Shown here: positions 49,320-57,465 of the stretch, in pieces
How the letters are laid out: each line of letters opens with the position of its first letter
Position numbering within the stretch: position 1 is the stretch's first letter
From: Methylobacterium soli
GTDB lineage: Bacteria > Pseudomonadota > Alphaproteobacteria > Rhizobiales > Beijerinckiaceae
Direction: 5' to 3'
Assembly: GCF_008806385.1 (NCBI RefSeq)
Contig: NZ_VZZK01000007.1
Location: 62,001 to 126,000, forward strand
DNA: 64,000 bases
Notes under the pieces: model-generated
Database searches by the model: none
Seen by the model: the letters and a program-made list of their open reading frames with translations, nothing else
What the model was told of the DNA's origin: nothing
Position numbers and translations under genes: made by a program

Positions 49320-50609
49320 TCAGCGGCCGGGCGCGTCCTCGGACAGCTGCATCACCAGGCGGGTCGCGAGGTAGAGGCGCGGCGTCAGGCTGTCGAGCAC
49401 GGCGAACTCGTCGGCGCTGTGATAGCGGCCGCCGACCACGCCGAGGGATTCCAGCACCGCGGGCTTGCCCGGGGAATCCGGCTGGAAGGCGTAGGCCGCG
49501 TCGGTGCCGCCGCCGATCTCGACGAGCTTCAGATCGCCGCCGATCTCGCGATAGATCGCCTGGGCCCGCGCCCCGAGAGCACGGGTGTCCGGGTTCGCCG
49601 GCAGGGGCGGCCGGCCCTTGGTGAGGGCGAACGTCACCTCGGTGTCGGGCACGCGGTGGGTCTCGGTGATCCGGCGGGCCTGCGACAGGACGCGCTCGGA
49701 CTCGGTCTCGTCGAAATAGCGCATGTCGCCCTCGGCCTTGGCCGCGTCCGGGATGATGTTCGGCTTGGTGCCCCCCGAGACCACGGTCCAGTGCAGGCTG
49801 GTGCCCTTGCGCGGGTCGCCGAGGTCCTGCAGCTGGAGGATCTGGTGCGCGATCTCCGTGACGGCGTTGCGCCCGGCTTCCGGCGCGCCGCCCGCATGGG
49901 CGGAGCGGCCCTTCACGGTCAGGCTCGCGTAGTTGATGCCCTTGGTGGCGATGGTCGCCGCGTCGACCGCCTCGTCGGCGAAGCTCGGCTCGAAGGACAG
50001 GACCGCGTCCTGGTCCGCCGCGATCGCCCGGATCTCGTCCCGCGAGCCCCGGGAGCCGCGCTCCTCATCCGGGTTGAACACCACCGTGATCGTGCCGAAC
50101 CGCGCGAAATCCAGGCTCTTGAGGGCCGCCAGGGTGTGCAGGATGATGGCGATGCCGCCCTTGGCATCGGCGACGCCGGGGCCGTAGGCGCGCCCGTCCC
50201 GCTCCGTGTAGGGCCGCTTGGCCGCATCCCCCTCGCCGAAGACCGTGTCGTAATGGACGAGCAGCATCAGTTTGCGGGTGCCCGTGCCCTTGAGGGTGCC
50301 GATCAGGGTGTTGCCCCCGAAGACCGGCGCCGGGCGGGTCTCGACGCTGGCGCCGAGCGCTTCGAGGCGCGCCCGCAGGCTGGCCTCGACCCGGGAGAGG
50401 CCCGCCACGGTGCCGGTGCCCGTATCGACGTTGACGAGCCCCGCCAGGGTCTCGCGCAGGGGCTGGTCCTGCGCCTTCACGGCGGCGAGCACCCGGGCCT
50501 CCGGCTCGGCCCTCGCGGCGACGGGCGCGAGCGTGAGGGCGCCCGCGAGGAGCAGGGCACCGGCGCGCCGGCGCGCGGCGGGGCTGGAATCGGGAAGGGA
50601 GCGGGTCAT
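49320..50609 (-). CDS. M20 family metallopeptidase (glutamate carboxypeptidase type)
   Basis: The 429-residue protein has a signal sequence (R-R-A-G-A-L-L-L-A-G-A-L-T, cleavage near A-R-A-E). The M20 metal-binding pattern follows: H-Y-D-T-V-F (first His), D-A-K-G-G (bridging Asp), D-E-E-R-G (catalytic Glu), S-F-E-P (third ligand region), and a final H of Y-H-S-A-D-E. The layout is close to carboxypeptidase G2-like enzymes that remove C-terminal Glu from folate or other N-acyl-glutamates in the periplasm. ATG 50609 has a weak ribosome site. The real substrate is unknown. Confidence 0.9.
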   Translation of the reverse strand: MTRSLPDSSPAARRRAGALLLAGALTLAPVAARAEPEARVLAAVKAQDQPLRETLAGLVNVDTGTGTVAGLSRVEASLRARLEALGASVETRPAPVFGGNTLIGTLKGTGTRKLMLLVHYDTVFGEGDAAKRPYTERDGRAYGPGVADAKGGIAIILHTLAALKSLDFARFGTITVVFNPDEERGSRGSRDEIRAIAADQDAVLSFEPSFADEAVDAATIATKGINYASLTVKGRSAHAGGAPEAGRNAVTEIAHQILQLQDLGDPRKGTSLHWTVVSGGTKPNIIPDAAKAEGDMRYFDETESERVLSQARRITETHRVPDTEVTFALTKGRPPLPANPDTRALGARAQAIYREIGGDLKLVEIGGGTDAAYAFQPDSPGKPAVLESLGVVGGRYHSADEFAVLDSLTPRLYLATRLVMQLSEDAPGR

Positions 50610-50719
50610 GCGGGCATCCGTCCGGACTGAGGGGTCAGGGGCGAGGTAGGGTGGCGCGGGCACGGGGCCAGCCCGAGCCCGGACCAGGGGTCGCGGGAGC
50701 CGCCCGAGCGCTGCCGGCC

Positions 50720-50959
50720 TCAGGCGCGCTCGGCCTCCGGCCGGGCCGCCTCGCACGGGCAATCCGGGAACGGCATCCAGTCCGTGAACGCGTCCGTCGG
50801 GTAGCTGTGGTCGCAGGACGAGACGTGCCAGGGCCGGGCATCGCCGAAGCGCTTCGGATCCCAGCGGATCACGGCGCGCCGGTCTGGCTCGTGGCGGCTG
50901 ATGGCGATGATCCAGCGGCCATCCTGCGGAGCCCGGTCCATGGACCTCCAGGTGAACAT
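50720..50959 (-). CDS. Small conserved-looking hypothetical protein (79 aa)
   Basis: ATG 50959 follows GGAGGG. The 79-residue product is rich in Trp and Pro (F-T-W-R-S-M-D-R-A-P-Q-D-G-R-W-I-I-A, then A-V-I-R-W-D-P-K-R-F-G) and ends in a Cys-containing tail (F-P-D-C-P-C). There is no signal or membrane segment. Short proteins with the A-P-x-D-G-x-W-I pattern recur in alphaproteobacteria as uncharacterised or phage-related; no function is known. Confidence 0.6.
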   Translation of the reverse strand: MFTWRSMDRAPQDGRWIIAISRHEPDRRAVIRWDPKRFGDARPWHVSSCDHSYPTDAFTDWMPFPDCPCEAARPEAERA

Positions 50960-51070
50960 GACACCCTCCCGCCGGCTGTTGGTGCGCGATGGCGCAGAAC
51001 CGCACCGGTGACGGCGCAGGAACGCACGAAGCCCTAAATCCGTTCGTGCGGTCCGTGGCGATCGTGGCGA

Positions 51071-51090
51071 GCCGGTTCTCGCGAACCGGC
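51071..51090. promoter_or_regulatory. Perfect inverted repeat between divergent genes
   Basis: GCCGGTTC-TCGC-GAACCGGC is an 8+4+8 palindrome midway between the minus-strand 79-aa gene and the plus-strand exported-protein gene. It could be an operator shared by both promoters or a leader hairpin. Confidence 0.4.
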
Positions 51091-51138
51091 GACGCGTCGA
51101 CGACACGTTTCAAATCAACGTCCGCAAACAGGATCGAG

Positions 51139-51459
51139 ATGCCGCTCCGTACCGCGACAGCTTTCATCGGCATGATGATTTTTCCCCTGGCGGTGCAAGC
51201 CGAGGAAAATTGTCCGAAGAATTTTCAGAACTACGGAGTCTTCCTTCAAGCGAAGCAATCCTGCGGTCGCGACAGCGAATATCCGTTCATGACGATCATG
51301 AAAGCCTGCGCCAAGGAGACCCCGCGGGAGAAGGCCGTCACGCTGATCGATGGCGGGCGGCGGGCCTTCGCCCGGGGCGTGATGCGCAGCAGCCTCGGCA
51401 GCATGTGCGCGGAGGTGTTCGCCCAGCTGCCGGCGGCGCCGCCCGCCCGCAAGCGCTGA
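51139..51459 (+). CDS. Exported hypothetical protein with cysteines (106 aa)
   Basis: The 106-residue protein has a signal peptide (residues 1-21, cleavage near V-Q-A-E) and a mature part with four cysteines (E-N-C-P-K-N, S-C-G-R, K-A-C-A-K-E, S-M-C-A-E-V), probably forming disulfides in the periplasm. ATG 51139 follows AGGATCGAG. No known family was recognised. Confidence 0.65.
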   Translation: MPLRTATAFIGMMIFPLAVQAEENCPKNFQNYGVFLQAKQSCGRDSEYPFMTIMKACAKETPREKAVTLIDGGRRAFARGVMRSSLGSMCAEVFAQLPAAPPARKR

Positions 51460-51772
51460 GGCGGGAGCGAGCCGGGGCAGGGTTCGGGATCCTAAGCGCC
51501 GCGGAGACCCTTCGGCAAAGCCCCCGCCCCGCCTCGGCGGCGGTTCTTGCCTCGCCTCGGCGGCAACCCTGGCCCCGCCTCGGCGGCGGTCCTTGCCTCG
51601 CCGCGGCGGCCCTGGCCCCGCACGATGGCGCGGCCTCGGGATGGCCGAGGGCCGGATGACGCAGGCGGATGGTACTCAGTCGACCAGAACGCCGAAGCTG
51701 TGCAAGACTGACGGCCATCGGTTCGAGGGCAGCGCCCGGGACGCCCGAACGCAGCACGGTGCGAGGAAAGCG
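51460..51772. other. Leader region of the molybdenum-hydroxylase/Sox operon
   Basis: A 313-bp region that includes the 23-bp repeat array and, downstream of it, 150 bp that should hold the operon promoter. No convincing gene was found. Confidence 0.4.
51532..51620. repeat. 23-bp tandem repeat, four units
   Basis: Units at 51532-51554, 51555-51577, 51578-51600 and a shortened one at 51601-51620 share CC-[TG]-C-G-GCGGC and end in CTCG or CCCG. Units 1 and 3 are nearly identical, and units 2 and 4 share the ending CCCTGGCCCCG, so the array alternates A-B-A-B (46-bp period). It is intergenic, just upstream of the molybdenum-hydroxylase operon. Each unit has GCCTCGGCGGC-type self-complementarity. 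Confidence 0.7.
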
Positions 51773-52240
51773 ATGGTTCGTCTGAACGTGAACGGGGCCG
51801 TGCGCGAGGTCGAGGCCGAGCCCGACACGCCGCTCCTCTGGGTGCTGCGCGAGCAGGTCGGCCTCACGGGCACGAAGTACGGATGCGGCATCGCCCAGTG
51901 CGGGGCCTGCACCGTCCATCTCGACGGCGCGGCCGTGCGGTCCTGCTCGCTGCCGCTCTCGGCGCTCACCGCGGAGCAGAAGATCGTCACCATCGAGGGC
52001 CTGTCGGCCCACGCGGATCACCCGGTTCAGAAGGCCTGGGCTGCCCTCGACGTGCCGCAATGCGGCTTCTGCCAATCTGGCATGATCATGGCCTCGGCCG
52101 CCCTCCTGGCGCAGAACCCGCACCCGAGCGAGAGCGAGATCCGCGCCGAGATCACGAATATCTGCCGCTGCGGCACCTACAACCGGGTGCTCGCCGGGAT
52201 CCAGCTCGCCGCCGAGGGCGGCCAGGGCGGCCGCGGTTGA
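51773..52240 (+). CDS. (2Fe-2S) small subunit of a xanthine oxidase-family dehydrogenase (IorA/CoxS-like)
   Basis: The 155-residue protein contains the plant-type [2Fe-2S] domain with Cys38, 43, 46 and 58 ([11 protein letters not shown]) and the helical second [2Fe-2S] domain with Cys97, 100, 131 and 133 (C-G-F-C-Q-S-G, I-C-R-C-G). Together they pass electrons from the molybdenum site. The ATG at 51773 follows GAGGAAAG. It has no signal peptide, so export, if any, would be by co-transport with the Tat-signal-bearing large subunit encoded 14 bp downstream. Confidence 0.93.
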   Translation: MVRLNVNGAVREVEAEPDTPLLWVLREQVGLTGTKYGCGIAQCGACTVHLDGAAVRSCSLPLSALTAEQKIVTIEGLSAHADHPVQKAWAALDVPQCGFCQSGMIMASAALLAQNPHPSESEIRAEITNICRCGTYNRVLAGIQLAAEGGQGGRG

Positions 52241-52254
52241 GCCGGGAGAGAGCG

Positions 52255-54495
52255 ATGCGCTTCGACATGGATATCCCCGCCGCCCCTTCGCCGGCCCCTT
52301 CCCCCGCCCATTCCCCCGGGCGGTCCGCGCCCGTGCAGGCTTCCCGCCGCGCCTTCCTGGCCGGGGCGGCGGCCGCCGCCGGCGGCTTCAGCCTCGGCTT
52401 CCACCTGCCCGGGCCTGCGGCGGCCGCGGCGCCGGCCGTGCCGGAGGTCAATGCCTGGGTGGTCGTGCGCCCGGACGAGACCGTGGTGATCCGCATCGCC
52501 CGCTCCGAGATGGGCCAGGGCACCCTCACGGGCCTTGCCCAGCTCGCCGCCGAGGAGCTCGGCTGCGACTGGGCCCGCGTCACCACCGAGTACCCGACCC
52601 CGGGCCAGAACCTCGCCCGCGGCCGGGTCTGGGGCGATTTCTCGACCGGCGGCAGCCGCGGCATCCGCGAGTCGCACGAGATCGTCCGGAAGGGCGGCGC
52701 CGCCGCCCGGATGATGCTGATCGAGGCCGCCGCGCAGGGCTGGAGCGTGCCGGCCTCCGCCTGCCGGGCCGAGAAGGGCGTGATCACGCACGCCGAATCC
52801 GGCCGCACCACCACCTACGGGGCGGTCGCGGAGCGGGCCGCCACGCTCGCGCCCCCGAAGGAGGTGGTGCTCAAGGACCCGAAGGACTGGACCATCGCGG
52901 GCCAGCCCCTGAAGCGCCTCGACACCGCCCCCAAGCTCGACGGCAGCCAGGTCTACGGCATGGACCTGACGCTGCCCGGGATGCTGAACGCCGCGATCCG
53001 GGACTGCCCGGTGACCGGCGGCACCGTGAAGAGCTTCGAGGCCGGGGCGGTCGCCGGCATGCCGGGCGTCAAGCGCGTCGTGCAGGTGGGCGAGACCGGC
53101 GTCGCGGTGATCGCCGACACGTTCTGGCGGGCGAAGACCGCCCTCGACGCGCTGCCGATCGTCTGGGACGAGGGCCCGAATGCGGAGGTCTCGAGCGCGA
53201 GCATCGCGGCGGTGCTGCGCGAGGGGCTCGACGCGCCCGAGGCCTATATCGGCAACAAGGCGGGCGACGTCGCGGGCGCCCTGCAGGGGGCCGACCGGGT
53301 GGTCGAGGCCGTCTACAGCGTGCCCTTCCAGAACCACGCCACGATGGAGCCGATGAACGCGACGGCGCGCTGGACGCCGGAGCGCTGCGAGGTCTGGACA
53401 CCGACCCAGAACGGCGAGGCGGCGCTGGCGGCGACCGCCGAGGCCGCCGGGCTCTCGGCGGCGAAATGCGAGGTCTACAAGATCCATCTCGGCGGCGGCT
53501 TCGGCCGTCGCGGCGCCACCCACGATTGGGTGCGCCAGGCGGTGCTCATCGCCCGGGAGATGCCGGGCACGCCCGTCAAGCTGATCTGGACCCGCGAGGA
53601 GGACATGACGCACGGGCGTTATCATCCGATCACGCAGTGCCGGATGCGCGCGGCCCTCGATGCGAAGGGCGACCTCACCGGCCTGCACATGCGGATCTCG
53701 GGTCAGTCCATCCTGGCCGCCATCATGCCGCAGCGGATGGTCAACGGGCGTGATCCCGTGACCTTCCAGGGGCTCAATCCGAGCGGCCCGGAGGCGACGC
53801 TCGGCTACACGATCCCGAACATCCTCGTCGACCACGCCATGCGCAACCCGCACATCATCCCGGGTTTCTGGCGCGGCGTGAACATGAACCCGAACGCCAT
53901 CTACCTCGAATGCTTCATGGACGAGCTCGCCCACGCGGCGGGCCAGGATCCCCTCGCCTTCCGGCGCAAGCTGATGGCGAACCACCCGAAGCACCGCGCC
54001 GTCCTCGACGCCGTGGCGGACAGGATCGGCTGGTCCACCAAGCCGCCGGAGGGGATCGCCCGAGGCATCGCCCAGATGATGGGCTTCGGCAGCTACGTGG
54101 CCGCGGCCGCCGAGGTCTCGGTGAGCCCGGACGGCAAGCTGAAGATCCACCGCATCGTCGCGGCGACCGATCCGGGCTACGCCCTCAACCCGCAGCAGAT
54201 CGATGCACAGATCGCCGGATCCTTCGTGTACGGGCTCTCGGCCGCGCTCCACGGGGCCTGCACGGTGAAGGACGGCCGCATCGAGCAGACGAACTTCGAC
54301 AGCTACCCGGTGATGCGCCTCGACGAGATGCCGGCGGTGGAGACGATCGTCATGCCGTCGGGTGGTTTCTGGGGCGGGGTCGGCGAGCCGACGATCGCGG
54401 TCGCGGCGCCGGCCGTCCTGAACGCGGTCTTCGCCGCGACGGGCAAGCGCGTCCGCAACCTGCCCCTGGCCAATACGGACCTGCGGCGCGCATGA
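52255..54495 (+). CDS. Molybdopterin-binding large subunit, xanthine oxidase family (isoquinoline 1-oxidoreductase/aldehyde dehydrogenase type)
   Basis: The 746-residue protein has a twin-arginine signal (S-R-R-A-F-L-A-G, Arg31-Arg32), so the enzyme is probably periplasmic. Molybdenum-cofactor motifs are M-G-Q-G-T-L-T-G, G-G-G-F-G-R-R-G and the terminal G-G-V-G-E-P with the family's catalytic glutamate near residue 711. Such enzymes hydroxylate aldehydes or N-heterocycles. Here the stop overlaps the start of a cytochrome c gene (ATGA), and the operon continues into sulfide and thiosulfate oxidation genes, so a sulfur-linked substrate is possible but not shown. Confidence 0.92.
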   Translation: MRFDMDIPAAPSPAPSPAHSPGRSAPVQASRRAFLAGAAAAAGGFSLGFHLPGPAAAAAPAVPEVNAWVVVRPDETVVIRIARSEMGQGTLTGLAQLAAEELGCDWARVTTEYPTPGQNLARGRVWGDFSTGGSRGIRESHEIVRKGGAAARMMLIEAAAQGWSVPASACRAEKGVITHAESGRTTTYGAVAERAATLAPPKEVVLKDPKDWTIAGQPLKRLDTAPKLDGSQVYGMDLTLPGMLNAAIRDCPVTGGTVKSFEAGAVAGMPGVKRVVQVGETGVAVIADTFWRAKTALDALPIVWDEGPNAEVSSASIAAVLREGLDAPEAYIGNKAGDVAGALQGADRVVEAVYSVPFQNHATMEPMNATARWTPERCEVWTPTQNGEAALAATAEAAGLSAAKCEVYKIHLGGGFGRRGATHDWVRQAVLIAREMPGTPVKLIWTREEDMTHGRYHPITQCRMRAALDAKGDLTGLHMRISGQSILAAIMPQRMVNGRDPVTFQGLNPSGPEATLGYTIPNILVDHAMRNPHIIPGFWRGVNMNPNAIYLECFMDELAHAAGQDPLAFRRKLMANHPKHRAVLDAVADRIGWSTKPPEGIARGIAQMMGFGSYVAAAAEVSVSPDGKLKIHRIVAATDPGYALNPQQIDAQIAGSFVYGLSAALHGACTVKDGRIEQTNFDSYPVMRLDEMPAVETIVMPSGGFWGGVGEPTIAVAAPAVLNAVFAATGKRVRNLPLANTDLRRA

Positions 54496-54857
54496 GGCGC
54501 ATGCGGGCCGCCCCGGCCCTTGCCGCCCCAGCCCTGTCCGCGCCGGCGCTCGCGCGGGTGGCCGCCCTCTTGTGCGCCCTCGCGGCCGCCCTCATGGGCC
54601 CCCTCCTGCCCTGCCCGGCGGGCGCCGTTGAGGGCCGCCCGCCCCCGGGGGCGGCCGCCTGCACCGGCTGCCACGCGGCCGGGGCCGCGATGGGGCCGCT
54701 CGCCGGGCGCCCCGAGGCCGAGATCGTCGCGGCGCTCGCGGATTATCGCTCCGGCGCGCGCCCGGCGAGCGTGATGAACCGCATCGCCAAGGGCTTCACG
54801 GAGGGCGAGAGCCGGGCCATCGCGGCCTATTTCGCGCAGATCGGTCCCGAGCGATGA
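54492..54857 (+). CDS. fccA: Small cytochrome c subunit (FccA-like)
   Basis: The 121-residue protein has an Ala-rich N-terminal signal region (to about residue 46) and one heme-binding C-T-G-C-H (57-61). A Met in S-V-M-N-R-I-A-K-G-F is the likely distal ligand. The segment M-G-P-L-A-G-R-P matches the FccA-type small c-cytochromes of flavocytochrome c sulfide dehydrogenase. It overlaps the genes before and after by 4 bases each. It most simply serves FccB, but might also take electrons from the molybdenum hydroxylase upstream. Confidence 0.85.
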   Translation: MRRMRAAPALAAPALSAPALARVAALLCALAAALMGPLLPCPAGAVEGRPPPGAAACTGCHAAGAAMGPLAGRPEAEIVAALADYRSGARPASVMNRIAKGFTEGESRAIAAYFAQIGPER

Positions 54858-56143
54858 GCCGGCCCGGCGCAAAGACGCGACGCAGCCTCCTGCGGACGGC
54901 CGCCACGGCCTCGGCGGCGCTCGCCCTCGCGCGGTCCGGCCTGCCGCGCCCGGCCCTGGCGGGGGCCGCCCCCCGGGTCGTCGTCATCGGCGGCGGCTTC
55001 GGGGGCGCCACCGCGGCCCGCGCCCTGCGCCGGGGCGGGGTCGACGTCACCCTCGTGGATTCCCGCGCCACCTACGTCGCCTGCCCCTTCAGCAACGAGG
55101 TGATCGTGGGGCTGCAGCCCCTCGCGGCCCAGAGCTTCGGCTACGGCAATCTCGCCAGGACCGGGCTCACCTTTGTCGAGGCCACCGCGACGGGCGTCGA
55201 TGCCGCCGCCCGGACGGTGCGGCTGTCGGACGGCAGCAGCCTGGCCTATGACCGCCTCGTCCTGTCGCCCGGAATCGACCTGCGCTTCGACGCCGTGCCG
55301 GGCTACGACCCGGAGGCCGTGACGGCGATGCCGCATGCCTGGAAGGCCGGAGAGCAGACGGCGCTCCTCGCCCGCCAGCTCGAGGCGATGCGGGAGGGCG
55401 GCACCGTCATCCTCAGCGCGCCGGCCAACCCCTATCGCTGCCCGCCCGGCCCCTACGAGCGCGCCAGCCTGATCGCCCACTTCCTCAAGACCCGGAAGCC
55501 GCGGGCCAAGCTCATCCTGCTCGACGCCAAGGACAGCTTCTCCAAGCAGCGCCTGTTCGAATCCGCCTGGGCGGCGCTCTATCCCGACCTGCTCGAATAC
55601 GTGCCGCTCGCCGCCGGCGGCGGAGTCACGGCGGTCGAGCCCGCCACCATGACGGTCCGGACCGACTTCGCCGAGTACAAGGCGGATGTCGCCTGCATCA
55701 TCCCGCCCCAGCGGGCCGGGGCCATCGCGGCGCTCGCGGGGGCGGCCGACCGGAGCGGTTGGTGCCCGATCGACCCGGTCACCTTCGAATCGACCCTGGT
55801 GCCCGGCATCCACGTGATCGGCGACGCCGCCATCGCGGGGTCGATGCCGAAATCGGCCTTCTCGGCAAATGCCCAGGCCAAGGTCTGCGCGCAGGCGGTG
55901 ATCGACCTGCTGGCGGGCCGCGCCCCGGAGGCGCCGAAGCTGATCAACACCTGCTACAGCCTCGTCGCGCCGGGCTACGGCATCTCGGTCGCCGGGGTGT
56001 TCCACCCGGTCAACGGCCAGCTCGCCGACGTGGAGGGCGCGGGCGGGATCAGCCCCGTCGACGCGCCGGCCTCGGTGCGGGCGCAGGAGGCCGCCTACGC
56101 GGCCGACTGGTATCGCACGATCACCCGGGAGGTCTTCGGGTGA
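54854..56143 (+). CDS. fccB: Flavocytochrome c sulfide dehydrogenase, flavoprotein subunit (FccB/SoxF-like)
   Basis: A 429-residue flavoprotein with a Tat-like signal (T-R-R-S-L-L-R-T) and the FAD motif V-V-V-I-G-G-G-F-G-G (42-51). Cys77 in Y-V-A-C-P-F-S-N is the position that holds the flavin covalently in Allochromatium FccB. Cys196 (Y-R-C-P-P-G-P-Y-E-R) and Cys367 (N-T-C-Y-S) are the redox-active pair that attacks sulfide. It oxidises sulfide in the periplasm and passes electrons to the FccA cytochrome. All these key residues are present, so it is probably active. The genes overlap on both sides. Confidence 0.9.
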   Translation: MSRPGAKTRRSLLRTAATASAALALARSGLPRPALAGAAPRVVVIGGGFGGATAARALRRGGVDVTLVDSRATYVACPFSNEVIVGLQPLAAQSFGYGNLARTGLTFVEATATGVDAAARTVRLSDGSSLAYDRLVLSPGIDLRFDAVPGYDPEAVTAMPHAWKAGEQTALLARQLEAMREGGTVILSAPANPYRCPPGPYERASLIAHFLKTRKPRAKLILLDAKDSFSKQRLFESAWAALYPDLLEYVPLAAGGGVTAVEPATMTVRTDFAEYKADVACIIPPQRAGAIAALAGAADRSGWCPIDPVTFESTLVPGIHVIGDAAIAGSMPKSAFSANAQAKVCAQAVIDLLAGRAPEAPKLINTCYSLVAPGYGISVAGVFHPVNGQLADVEGAGGISPVDAPASVRAQEAAYAADWYRTITREVFG

Positions 56144-56631
56144 GGCTCGGGCGCCGGGTCGCGCTCACGCTCCTGGTCCTCGCCTCCGCGGCCTCCGCGA
56201 CGCGGGCCGAGGAGGCGGGCCAGCCGCTGCGGCCCGTCACGATCGTGGGAGACGCCATCCCGGCCTCGCTCACCGGGGCGGCGGGCGATCCGGCCCGCGG
56301 GCGCGCCCTCGTGCTGGACCGGACCCGCGGCCTCTGCCTCCTCTGCCATGCGGGGCCCTTCCCCGAGGAGCGGTTCCAGGGGAACCTCGCCCCGGACCTG
56401 TCGGGGGTCGGCGCGCGCCTGTCCGAGGGCCAGCTGCGCCTGCGCCTCGTTGACGGCCGTCGCGTGAACCCGCAGACCATCATGCCGGCCTATTACAGCC
56501 TGGCGGCCCGGACGCGGGTCGCCCGGGCCTGGCAGGGGCGGCCGATCCTCGAGGCCGGCGAGATCGAGGACGTCGTGACCTTCCTGGCAAGCCTGCGCGG
56601 GCCGGCGCGCGATCAACGGACGGGACCATGA
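56140..56631 (+). CDS. soxX: SoxX cytochrome subunit
   Basis: The 163-residue protein starts at GTG 56140 after GGGAGG, 4 bases inside the fccB end. It has a signal peptide (cleavage near T-R-A-E) and one heme site C-L-L-C-H (66-70) with a candidate distal Met115 (T-I-M-P-A-Y-Y). SoxX pairs with SoxA (57462-58259) to form the c-type cytochrome that joins a sulfur compound to the SoxY carrier cysteine. It overlaps soxY by 4 bases. Confidence 0.9.
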   Translation: MRLGRRVALTLLVLASAASATRAEEAGQPLRPVTIVGDAIPASLTGAAGDPARGRALVLDRTRGLCLLCHAGPFPEERFQGNLAPDLSGVGARLSEGQLRLRLVDGRRVNPQTIMPAYYSLAARTRVARAWQGRPILEAGEIEDVVTFLASLRGPARDQRTGP

Positions 56632-57140
56632 ACCGCTCGGCCAAGGACGATCTGGCGAAGGACGATCTGGCGAGAGACGACGGGAGGGGCGCGATCAGCC
56701 GCCGGCATCTCCTCGCCGGGGCGGCGACCTCCGCCCTCCTGGGCACGCTGCGGCCCGCCGAGGCGTCCCAGCGCACCGAGACCACGCAATCCGCCATCCG
56801 GCGCTTCGCGGGCGAGGCCGAGATCCGGGGCGGGCGCGTCAGCCTCGATCTGCCGCCGCTGGTCGAGAACGGCAACACCGTGCCCCTCACGGTCGCGGTG
56901 GAGAGCCCGATGACGGAGGCCGACCATGTCCGCCGGATCGGGATCTTCAACGAGAAGAACCCGCAGCCGAACGTCGTCACCCTGCATCTCGGCCCCCGGG
57001 CCGGACGCGCCCAGGTGGCGACCCGGATCCGGCTCGCCGACACGCAGCGCATCACCGCCATCGCGGAGATGAGCGACGGCACCTACTGGTCGGCGAGCGC
57101 GGACGCGATCGTCACCCTCGCGGCCTGCCTGGAGGGCTGA
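56628..57140 (+). CDS. soxY: SoxY sulfur carrier with atypical C-terminus
   Basis: The 170-residue protein has a Tat-like signal (S-R-R-H-L-L-A-G) and the SoxY beta-sandwich core (N-T-V-P-L-T-V-A-V-E-S-P-M). The C-terminal swinging arm reads V-T-L-A-A-C-L-E-G: the carrier cysteine is kept, but the classic G-G-C-G-G end is not. The N-terminus has a 5-residue repeat (K-D-D-L-A) encoded by a 15-bp DNA repeat. SoxY binds sulfur intermediates on its cysteine, in complex with SoxZ, whose gene starts 4 bp downstream. Confidence 0.88.
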   Translation: MNRSAKDDLAKDDLARDDGRGAISRRHLLAGAATSALLGTLRPAEASQRTETTQSAIRRFAGEAEIRGGRVSLDLPPLVENGNTVPLTVAVESPMTEADHVRRIGIFNEKNPQPNVVTLHLGPRAGRAQVATRIRLADTQRITAIAEMSDGTYWSASADAIVTLAACLEG

Positions 57141-57144
57141 GACC

Positions 57145-57465
57145 ATGGCGCGCGCGCTGATCAACCTGCCCAAGACCGCCAAGGCCGGCGACGTCATCGA
57201 GATCAAGACCCTGATCTCCCACCCGATGGAGACGGGCTTCCGGCCCGGGCCCGACGGGCGGATCCTGCCGCGCAACATCATCACCGAGTTCCTCTGCCGC
57301 TTCGAGGGCGAGGAGATCTTCCGGGCCGAGCTGTTCCCGGCCTCGGCCGCGAACCCCTACCTGACCTTCACCACGGTCGCGACGCGCAGCGGCACCTTTC
57401 AGTTCACCTGGCGCGGGGATGGCGGCTTCGACCAGACCGAGACCGCGACCCTGACGGTGGCGTGA
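57145..57465 (+). CDS. soxZ: SoxZ, partner of SoxY
   Basis: The 106-residue protein starts M-A-R-A-L-I-N-L-P and contains the SoxZ core (I-K-T-L-I-S-H-P-M-E-T-G-F-R, then T-W-R-G-D-G-G). It forms the SoxYZ heterodimer that carries sulfur intermediates. It has no signal peptide and would be exported with SoxY. Its stop overlaps the soxA start by 4 bases. Confidence 0.93.
   Translation: MARALINLPKTAKAGDVIEIKTLISHPMETGFRPGPDGRILPRNIITEFLCRFEGEEIFRAELFPASAANPYLTFTTVATRSGTFQFTWRGDGGFDQTETATLTVA

Noticed and set aside
48375..50630. A 751-codon plus-strand frame
   Set aside because: Crosses a real PAP2 gene and a real M20 gene on the other strand; no family features.
52255..54495. The molybdenum large subunit as SoxC
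   Set aside because: SoxC belongs to the sulfite oxidase family; this protein has the M-G-Q-G, G-G-G-F-G and G-V-G-E motifs of the xanthine oxidase family and a paired [2Fe-2S] subunit.
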